A DNA stretch of 64,000 nt from Tribonema minus (lineage: Eukaryota; Sar; Xanthophyceae; Tribonematales; Tribonemataceae): assembly GCA_017506865.1 (NCBI GenBank), contig JAFCMP010000301.1:62001-126000 (forward strand), in the 5' to 3' direction. This document shows, piece by piece, positions 55,377 through 64,000 of the stretch; position 1 is the first letter of the stretch; the number at the start of each line of letters is the position of its first letter. The notes below the pieces were generated by a model. It saw only the letters and a program-made list of their open reading frames with translations, did no database searches and was not told where the DNA came from. Position numbers and translations under genes: made by a program.

Positions 55377-56570
55377 ATGGTGAAGCCCTCGAAGGAGAAA
55401 GGGGCTGACTGGAAGAAAGCTCCGCCTGTGAGGCTGAAGATATCGACCATGCCACACCATTCCACCGCACCCGAGACGCATGTGAGTTCATCTGCACTGT
55501 CGGCGCCATTGTGGCTTGCCTCACGCGATGCAATGCTGGCATGTTAGTCTCCCCTTCCTCGATCATTTAGCAGCTCCCGACACACATTTGAGTGCTGTTG
55601 CAGCATGGCACAATGTTGATTAGGCGAATGCATAATGCGAGAAGTTGAAACTTATCAGGCACACGTAGCGCATGCATCTGTTGCGCCATTATGCTTGGAC
55701 TATGGCAGCAGTGATGGTCACAAGCACATCAGGAAATACTTCAGGCATTCCTTTGTGTGCAACAGAAGTTCACACAGCCTACTCTGTATGGAGCTGTCAT
55801 GTGCGTGTTGCAAATCGTCTTATCCTTGTAGGTACTGCTAGATTTTCAGTGCTCGTTGAGGAACGTTTGCCGCTTTCAATGATAGTCACGCAGTGCCAAT
55901 TCAAGAAAAGAGAACACTGCCATTGGGGTGGGGGTGCTTTTGTGCCCATGCCACTACGGGCAAAAGGGCAAGGAGGTTACAGAAATTCGAGCCCTACAGT
56001 GATTCCGTTGCTTCAACCCAATTGCAAATTGACATGCTGCACAAACACCAGGCACGCTGCCGTGCTGAGCAGCTCTGGTGCGACTGCACACTAACTAAGC
56101 ATCACTATCAACATGATCAGACACTACACTAGCGCTGGAGACCGCCCCTCTTTGCGCCTTAAAGGTGTCATGCAGCTTGGTGTCAATGCAGCATTCAGAT
56201 TGGGGAGAGGGTGACAGACATGTATAGTAGCTATCACTGCATTTGAGGAATACCCAGGGTAAAATTATACCCTGTGCTTAGTGATGCATGCGATATACGC
56301 AGCCCTTTCTCCTTATAAGCCTGATTCCCAGAGCTGCGGATGAGCATTGAAGCAGTTCGTAGAACATCCTTCCAATTCTTCAAGTGTATAGAGCAACTTC
56401 TTATGAGCTCAACTCAGCAGCAAACTTCGGTCGGTATTTGTTTGCTTGTAGTTCCCTGGTCCAACTGCAGAATATGCGCCATGGTGGCAGTGCCAATGGC
56501 AGGCACGTGAAATCTGCAACCATTTTACAGCTGCATCAGTTTCAGCTGCGTGGCAAGAATGTGTCGTATG

Positions 56571-56613
<43 letters not shown>

Positions 56614-59600
56614 ACACCCCTACATGTCCCCAATGGTGCGCAGTGTGTTAGACAGTATCCCATGGTTGGTTTCATCTGGCGATGTCATTGTCATGTCATC
56701 TCCATACATACCTGCCAGAAGCACCAAATACATGCATGCCATGGGCAGCGCAAGCCTTAACTCTAGCCCCAGTAGGGGTAACGACACCAACTAGGAATAA
56801 AGACGATTCCTGAAGGGTTTTGTCGTGCCATGAGAAGTGCTTGCTCGGCTACCTAAACCACAGCGCAACTGATCAGCACCATTAGCATTTCATGTCTGCT
56901 CCTCACCTTTATCTTGAAATTGTGTACTGCTTACTATGCGCTGTCTGATCGCCGTTGTCGGTACCTCATTGCCATCTAATGGTTGTTACTGATGTCATGT
57001 CCACTTGTGACCATCGTTGTGCACAGCGTGATCATTATCATCATGATCCTCTATCCTCCTCGTTCATTTCATTCACCTCTTCATTCACTGATCCATTCAT
57101 TGATTCACTTGGCACACTCTGCCATCAACAACATCACCACATGCTACGTGATCACGACCATTATATTTACCCCCTGTGGTACCTCTACCTACCTACCTCA
57201 GGTGCAGCTCACAAAGGCGCCAGATCCAGAGGAGATTCACAGGTTCATCTTTCCGGAGAAACCCAAGCTTTACTACGCCATTGCCGTGTATGCGGAAGAT
57301 GGAGTCGTGAGCAGGTATGTAGGTATTACGCATTACTGTATGTAATCCGTGGCAGTACAATAAAAAAGTTGCGTTCAATCACACATATCATATGTGCCAT
57401 TGTCTATGGCCTACACATACATGTGTGCTACCTACAATGTATACCTGCACGACGCCTTGCACTTGAAGTTTTTGGAGCTACTTATGAGGGTTGGGCTAGG
57501 TTATTGTCAACTTAGGGTTGCGCTAGGTGATCAAACCCCCAACGCTGAGGTGGGCAGGGCAACACAGACACAGCGGTCAAGACTGTATTAATCAGCAGAG
57601 ACCTGGTTCATACGATGACAAAGCAGCACATAACACTACGCCCAGGTGTCTATGCGCAGCCACATAGCTTGCCGTTAATGGCCCTATTTGTCTCTACAGC
57701 TGGCAACATTCGTATACTTTTACTTACATACATACCCCCCGTCATGCATCTTACCAGTGACAGATCACATTGTGCGATGCTCACCGCGAAGCTTGCTGTT
57801 GCTTGAGCCAACTTGCGCACTGGCTAACTGTGTAGGCTTAGCTGGAGGGTCGGACAAGCGCCAGCTGCAAAGTGCTGTTATACGTACGCCTATGACTTGC
57901 TTACAATACATGCATACCCTGATGTCACTGCTCATGCATACCTACATACCTGCTGGTACATGCAAACCACATACATACATGTCCTGATGACCATGCTCGC
58001 ATATCTCTACATGTATACCTACCCCTTCATATCTGATGATGACAGTGCTCATCCAATACACATACATGCCTACCCCGGTGCAGGACTGGCCGGGAAGTGC
58101 GCGTGCAGATGTCTGTCTTCAACATTGCGAGGGGAGAGGAGGTCCGCCTGACGGGGGTGCGTGTCAAGAACCTCAACATTGAAGTATGAGCATTGCAGCA
58201 CATTTTTTTTTTTACTAGCTATGCAAGTGAGACAGCATCACGCAGACATCATTTTTGCTCCGAATGCACATGTACTTGCATCACAGAGGTCTATGAGATC
58301 GTAGGCATGCATGTCAAATTTGGCGGTTTCCACAGAAGCAGACAAATTAATTCAAATCAATGACAGCGCCGACAAAAAAGACAAATGACTCCACTTTTGT
58401 AGCGTATGTGCTGTGCGTTGCAGCTAGACCGTCAGTAGTGTGCTCGAAGTGTGCTCGAATGCAACTGTTTGTGATAGAATTATTTATTGTGCTAACGCCT
58501 TGATCTCTGCGAATCCCACCCCCAGCCCTAACACGAAGCATCCATCGTTTGAGTGCACGATGGCATGTAGTCTATGGTCTTGTTGGCTGAGTCAGGGCTA
58601 GGGTTCAATTTGGCACTATTGATCATGTTCTCCCCGTGCCACATCATGTAAGTTAATGCATTCAAAGTGTGGTTGTCAGCAGCCTTGGCGTGTGTAGTGC
58701 ATCAGCATGCGACACATGAGCTGTTACATGAGCTGTTACATCCATCATCTGATCTGATCGCTATCGCTGTTGCTGTTGTTATTATTCTCTGTCCCCTGTC
58801 GCCAGGTCACAGACCACATATCTTCAGTCCAGGTGGTGCAGTACTACTTCTTTGCGCCCCCGGTGTTTCTGTGGGCGGGGCAGTACCTACTCAAGTTTAC
58901 TGCCATCAGGTGAGATTAGATTTTGTGTTATACTCAAAGTTGAGGTTCTATACTTGTCGTTCTTTGCGGCCCCGACTTTTTGTGTACGGCATAGACTATG
59001 CCGCATAGTACCTCCCCAATCTACTGCAGCTGTTGTCACAGATGACAACACAGACAATTTAATTTTTGTTGGTGTCGAAGTTGAGTGAGGAGGATACGCA
59101 GCTGAATTATGTCTCGAGTGATGCTGCATTAGGGCCTCCAGGCCAACTTCACCGCTTGAAGTTGTTTGATATCGAGAGATGGCGATATTTATAAAGCAGC
59201 CGCAAAGAGGCTGCCATGAATGCCGCAGGCCCACGCACACAGATGAGATTCAGGAGCACATTTGCAGGTTTTTCGGCAGGGGCCTTGACGTGTCAATTTA
59301 TGACGATGGTTCACTTCCGCTACTCATGCAGGCGTAAAGAAAGCATCTTATACACCAGTCCGTGCTTCCCCTCTTGCTGTGTTGTGCATCGTTGTGCCTG
59401 CAGCAAGAAGTTCCCCGACATTCAACCCCTGGAGATACCCGTCATCGTCAAAGGCCCCCCCAAGGGCTCAATATCAAGAACCCCCCGCAACGCTGAAGTT
59501 GCAGTTGGAGTGTCACCACCGGCATCACCTGGAAGGTCAACTTCAACTTCAGCTGCGTTGCCGCGCGCCCGCGCCGGGCGGCCGCGCAAACGTGGACTTG

Positions 59601-62600
59601 AAGTTGAAGATGAAGATGCCGTGGCAGCTGAGGACGCTCCCAAGAAGAAGGGCAAGCACACAAAAGGCGCCGATGCCGCCGCCGCTGCTGCTGCGGAGGA
59701 GGAAGTGCTGCCGGCAAAGGGCCGCGGCGGCGGCAGACGCGCTGCTGCCGCCGCCGCCGCCGCCGCCGCTGCTGCTGCTGAGGCAGAGGAGGCGCTGCGG
59801 CTAACTTCAACTGCAACTTCCGGCAGGGGAGGTTCTAGGCGCAGGAGGGAGGGGGGCGATGAACCAGTGCACCCGCTGCTGTTGGTGGGGGGGAGGGGGT
59901 TGGGAGCATTGAAGAGCAAGGCGAAGGGTGAGGTGGCGGCAGAAGCGGAGGAGAAGGAGGAGGAGCATGAGGCTGCGCTAATACAGGTACGTATGACATG
60001 AACTCAGCCAAATACTCCTCACACAGTCGGTATACTCGGAGTGTAGGTGTATGTATGGGCCCGTACAGAGGCGGCGGCACAAAAACATTGGAGAAGGAGG
60101 AGGAGGAGGAGGCAGCGTTTGTACAGGTGCGCTTAGCCAGTGTTGGATAAATCCAAGGATTTCCTCACAAGCTCTGTATGTTTCAACTTGAAGTATGTGT
60201 ATAGTCTAGACCCATGCGTCCTTACACAATAATGAGGTCACGGCGGAAATGTACAGGTATGCTTAGCCAGTACTGTAATTCCTCATACGATCCGAATACT
60301 TCAACTGCAAGTGCGTATAGACCCATGCATATGTACACAATAATGAGGTCACGACGGAAATGTACAGGTACGCATAGCCGGTTTCTCCTTAGATACTCTG
60401 TATACTTCAGCTGTAACTATATGTATGGGTCATACACAGTAATGACGTCATGGCGGAAATGGGGGAGTGCTGACACTTGGAGGCAGTTCTGACACTTGGG
60501 TCCACCTCTTATGTCAAGCTCTTGCCAATACAAGTAGACCTCTGCAGTGTACACATTCTCTCCATTTCCGCGAATATTGTGTTCACATACAAAGTGGTGG
60601 AGCAGGAGCCAGTGCTCAGCAGGAGCCATGTGCGGGTGGGCGGTATCTGCTATTATGAAGTGGGCTATTGTATGCACTCGAGCACATCATTGTGGGTGGG
60701 GGAGAGTCAGGACTTGCGTCACGAAGGCCTATGTAAACATGCGTTTGTGGACCTGGGGCAGCGGTGAGAAAGGTCAGCCAGGTGGTATCGGCAAAGCTCA
60801 ATGTGCGCTGCCGTATCTCTACCCAAGCAGTGCTCTTGCCTTCAAGTGCACGTGTGTACCTCAAGGATGGTTTGCATTGCCCATCCGTGCATCCTACTGT
60901 CAGTGCGAGACATGTCTTCATGCTGTTGTTGCTGTGCTACAGTCTGGTGCCGTGAATGGTCAATATCAGGTGCTGTGCACACAGTGCTCCTACTCTCATT
61001 TGTCCTAACTTTCACATCATCTTGCTGCTGTTAGCCTCTCTAAGCCAGTGTTGCTGCCACCTGGCACTCATTGCATGTGCCTGTGAGCTGCAGTGCCCGA
61101 CACCATCATTCAGTTGCTGTGCGCTGCCATATAGAGTGTTGCCGATTCATATAGCGTTACGCTCCCAGCAGTGCAGATCGCTGACCATCTGCTGTGCACT
61201 GCCTCAGAGTGCAACTGGAGTGCATGAGAGCGAGAATAACATGTTTGATGTTATGCACAGCACTGCTCAGCGCCGGTCATATGCTGTGCGCTGCCGCAGA
61301 ACAGCGGTGTATGCATCACACAAACGTCAAGTGCTACAGCACTTCAAAGATGAATCTAGTGACGCTCACAGCAGTGCCCATGTCCTCCCATCCTGCTGTG
61401 CGCTGCCACACAGAGCGCGGATGGTATGTATCAAGTCACCCTCCCACCAGTGCTCGTAGCGGACCTTGCCTCTGACTGGCGCCGAGCCGCCGCCATCGCC
61501 GCAGCAGCAGCAGATGATGATGATGCTCAACGCAATGATGACAGTGCTCAGCAGCACGGTGAGGGCAGTGCTCAGCACGGCGAAGACAGCAGTGCTCAGC
61601 ACAATGAGGGTAGTGCTCAGCACAGTGATGGCAGCAGTGCTCAGCGTGGTGAGGGCAGCGGTGCTCAACGTGATGAGGGCAGCAGTGCTCAGCATGGGGA
61701 GGTCAGCAGTGCTCAGCGCGATGAGGACGGCAGTGCTCAGCATATTGACGACAGTGCTCAGCGGAAACAGGCAAGCCTGGGCGTCGAGCTTGGTGGCGAG
61801 AGCGGCGGCGAAGGGGGTCCCTCAGCTGCTGGAGAGGCTCTGCTGACAGCGGCAGGGGGCAAGGGGGTAGGGGAGGAGGCAGGGGAGGGGGGTGGTGAGG
61901 GGGAAGGGGGTGCGGAGCGCGCAGATGAAGCAGGGGAGGGGGAGGGGGGTGTCAGCGAGCAGAAGCAGCCCTCTGATGGCAGCAGTGCTCAGCAAGCACC
62001 GCAGCACGTCGTTACAAAGGAAGCAGGGGGGAAAGGCGCGGTCGCGACTGGGGACATGCTGGAGCCAGCAGGGAGCATCAGCGGGGGGTACGAGAGCGGT
62101 GATGAGAGCGGTGCCAGGATGGCAGTTGACGCGCCTCTTGAAGAAAGTGACGCTCCCAACCAGCGAGTTGAGGTTAGCGGTGACTCGCGTGCACGCGTAC
62201 CCAACAGCAGCGCTGCCGCGGCACTTGGCACAGCTGCGGAAGCAGCAGCAGAGCGCACAGCCTCTGCTGCGAAGTCTGCTGGCGAAGCGGGGCGTGAAGG
62301 GGAGGAAGGGGGGGAGGAGGAACCGTCGGCGAAGGCGGCAGCTGCTGCTGCTTCGGAGAGCGCAGGGGGTGGGGGAGAGACGGGGTATGAGGGCGGGGAT
62401 GAACTTCAACTTCAACCAAACAACGCTCAGGAAGCGCAGGGCGAATCAGGCGAAAATGCAGCTGGGGAGGGCCAAGCGGGGAATGCAGCATCGGCAGCAG
62501 TTGCAGGGGGCGCTGCCACTCCCGCTGCTGATGCCGCCGCTGCTGCCGCTGATGCCACTGCCGCCGCTGCTGCCGCCGCTGCTGCTGGTGGCGGTATGGG

Positions 62601-63108
62601 CGTAGAGGCAGAGGCTCAACCAGCGCCTGCTTCGGAAGATGCAGTGCAGGAAGGAGATGCGGCAGATGCAGCCGAAACAGCAGCAAAAGCAGCACACCAA
62701 GCTGCAGTGGGCAGCGAAGAGCGCAGCACTGAGGCGGCAGCAGCGGTGCCGGGTGATGGCAGCAAGCGCAAGCGGAGCAGAGAGGACGCAGCAGAGCATG
62801 CCTTCAAAGAGGCCTCGCAGCAGCGAAAGAGGGAAAAGGCGCGTGCGAAACCCAGGAGGGGGCACACAGAGGGGGGCGGCGGCGGCGGGGGTGAAGATGA
62901 ACCTGCTGTTGAAGTTGAAGTTGAGGAGGCGGCGCCGCTGGAGCAGGAGGGGGGGGGAAAGCCGAAGAGCAAGAAAAGCCGGGAGGGGAAGGGGGGCGAG
63001 GGGGCAAAGGGGGGGAGTTTGGGGGGTCTGGTGCAGCTGCCCCGGAGTCCTTCGGCCAAGGACTGCCTGCTGAACTTCAAGGGCGGTGTGCGCAAGGACG
63101 ACCAGTGA
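55377..63108 (+). CDS. large probable nuclear protein with N-terminal beta-rich domain and AT-hook-like motif
   Basis: Six exons join in frame: 55377-55481, 57202-57314, 58084-58183, 58806-58909, 59404-59986 and 61414-63108, giving 899 residues. Residues ~15-155 alternate short hydrophobic strands (P-K-L-Y-Y-A-I-A-V-Y-A-E-D-G, V-Q-V-V-Q-Y-Y-F-F-A-P, A-G-Q-Y-L-L-K-F-T) and end in S-K-K-F-P-D-I. This is like an immunoglobulin/velvet-type sandwich, but I cannot assign it. An AT-hook core (A-G-R-P-R-K-R-G) is near residue 197. Long Ala/Glu/Gly-rich stretches follow, then S-S-A-Q-H/R repeats (about residues 380-450) and basic stretches (K-R-K-R-S-R near 786; K-P-K-S-K-K-S-R near 860). DNA or chromatin association is inferred. 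The TGA at 63106 overlaps CA|GTGAGT, so the gene could instead continue past it. Confidence 0.6.
56572..56612. repeat. (CA)n microsatellite
   Basis: About 18 CA units in intron 1 of the gene around it. Confidence 0.95.
59940..60385 (+). repeat. exon-end/5'-splice-site array after exon 5 of the 55377 gene
   Basis: The exon end TACAG|GTACGT (59986) recurs with ends at 60126 (GTGCGC), 60256 (GTATGC) and 60367 (GTACGC), at spacings of 140, 130 and 111 bp. Units share TTAGCCAGT, CCTCACA and GAGGTCACGGCGGAAATG. The first copy still has a GAGAAGGAGGAGGAGGAGG-type coding stretch like the exon. Confidence 0.8.
61545..61760 (+). repeat. coding minisatellite (AGTGCTCAGC units)
   Basis: About nine copies of AGTGCTCAGC spaced mostly by 24-30 bp encode S-A-Q-H/R repeats in exon 6. 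Multiples of 3 keep the frame. Another copy sits at 61982. Related GAGC(A/G)CTGCTGA words occur outside the gene at 44740-44920 and 10360-10400. Confidence 0.85.
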
Positions 63109-64000
63109 GTTCATGTTGTAAACCATGTTGTGGACAGTACAGCCATTGTTATTGTTCATTGGTGTTGCGATAATTAAAGCAAGGAGGTTTGTTGATTAAC
63201 CGTGATAGACTTGTGTCAACATGACATATAGCCTTGAGAGTGCTAATTGTATGCTGGCAGGTATATCTATACATTTTATACTGTACGGTATGATTGGCGT
63301 ATTGTTGAAGTTCAGGCGCCTACGTTTGCGCAGTGCTGCCTTATGCTGCGCAGTCCTCCTCTGTGCACCTCAGGAGCAGTAGGCGCAGCATGCTTGGCAA
63401 GATATGAGGCAGAGTGCTGATATGAGAAAACTAAAAGTTGCCTTTACAGGCACCTGTGCCGTTGCTGCGGCTGCATGATATTGTGATCTGTTCACCAGCG
63501 GTTTTGTTCACCAGCGGTGAGAACGGCCAGGTGGTGCATATACATGTGCAGACTGCCAGACTAAGCAAACGTGCTTGAAGTCAAGCGCAATGACATTTAT
63601 CTACGGCGGGTTGCACGTAGAATAGCCTTTGAATGGGGTTACGGTTGCGGCCAGGGTTGGCATTAGGGCTGGTAGAAGCACTCCTATGCCTGATGGGCGC
63701 TGAGATAGGAAAGTGTAAGTGGAAGTTTGTAATGCCAGAAGCAGTACCTTTCTTGAAAGAAGCTTGTTGGCGTATCGTTTTTTGGTGTAAATTTGGTTGT
63801 TGTACTATCATCTGGTCAGCCAAGAAATGCCTGGCGCACTACAGCAGTACTATCTATCCACACAAAACACACCCAGCAGATCTGCTTGTGTACTCACAGT
63901 GGCATTTGTGTATTTGCACACAGGTCGATGACCTCAAGGCTGTATGTATCATATATGTATCATACATGTTCAGTAAGCAGGTACTTGTAGCACTGAACTC
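63109..64000. other. no gene recognised
   Basis: 3' flank or next intron of the preceding gene. Frames are short. A worn TTAGGG-like word set (GGGGTTACGG..GGGTTGGCATTAGGG) lies near 63633-63668. Confidence 0.35.

Noticed and set aside
56409..56675. Minus-strand frame with a long Val/Cys run
   Set aside because: Translation of the (CA)n microsatellite.
61822..63159. Minus-strand and alternative-frame ORFs across 61.8-63.2 kb
   Set aside because: Low-complexity shadows of the 61414-63108 exon, whose frame joins exactly with the upstream exons.
1..64000. tRNA, rRNA or bacterial-type operons
   Set aside because: No cloverleaf, rRNA core sequence or Shine-Dalgarno-led gene run was recognised by eye; a covariance-model scan was not possible here.

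Overview
This looks like nuclear DNA of a microeukaryote, most likely a heterokont (stramenopile) alga. The protein genes are split by long GT-AG introns. One gene starts with a signal peptide that ends in an S-A-F-A-P junction, like the ASAFAP plastid-targeting motif of algae with a red-derived secondary plastid. Another encodes the long ankyrin type (L-E-V-L-Q-W..N-G-C-P-W) common in brown and yellow-green algae. TTAGGG-like tracts and a recurring GAAGTT/AACTTC hexamer occur throughout. A xanthophyte/phaeophyte-like genome such as Tribonema would fit, but the species is an inference.

Layout. Positions 1-2.3 kb hold a very GC-rich two-ORF retroelement on the minus strand, whose second ORF runs off the window. 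From 2.3 to 24 kb the window is mainly repeat-derived: short exon-like remnants, several inverted duplications of coding pieces (7.4-7.9 kb; a tail-to-tail gene pair at 11.2-16.7 kb), an ~0.86 kb TIR element inside one member of that pair, an array of four ~68-bp units at 17.6-18.4 kb, and a diverged segmental duplication (9.46-10.57 kb versus 19.8-22.6 kb). The second copy of that duplication was interrupted by an ~1.8 kb TIR element. An intronless ankyrin gene lies at 24.3-25.4 kb.

Positions 27.9-63.1 kb form the gene-rich part, with five multi-exon genes whose exons join in frame: a mitochondrial pyrimidine-nucleotide-type carrier (-), a plastid-targeted AlgH/UPF0301 protein (+), a ProC-like pyrroline-5-carboxylate reductase (-), a mitochondrial membrane-anchored cyclophilin with a changed active site (+), and an 899-residue probable nuclear protein with an AT-hook-like motif (+). 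The first four form two head-to-head pairs with short shared upstream regions. A cluster of 5'-truncated LINE-like insertions lies between the pairs at 39.2-40.4 kb.

The most striking feature is shared by all five spliced genes. In at least one intron of each, the 3' end of the upstream exon together with its 5' splice site is tandemly repeated into the intron, usually with a 100-195 bp period. In AlgH intron 3, four such copies are each exactly 42 nt, flanked by AG and GT and in phase with the exon; three are fully open and one has an in-frame stop. They could act as cassette micro-exons. Similar duplications touch acceptor sites and stop-codon ends. All exon calls come from reading frames and splice consensus only; no transcript data were available.
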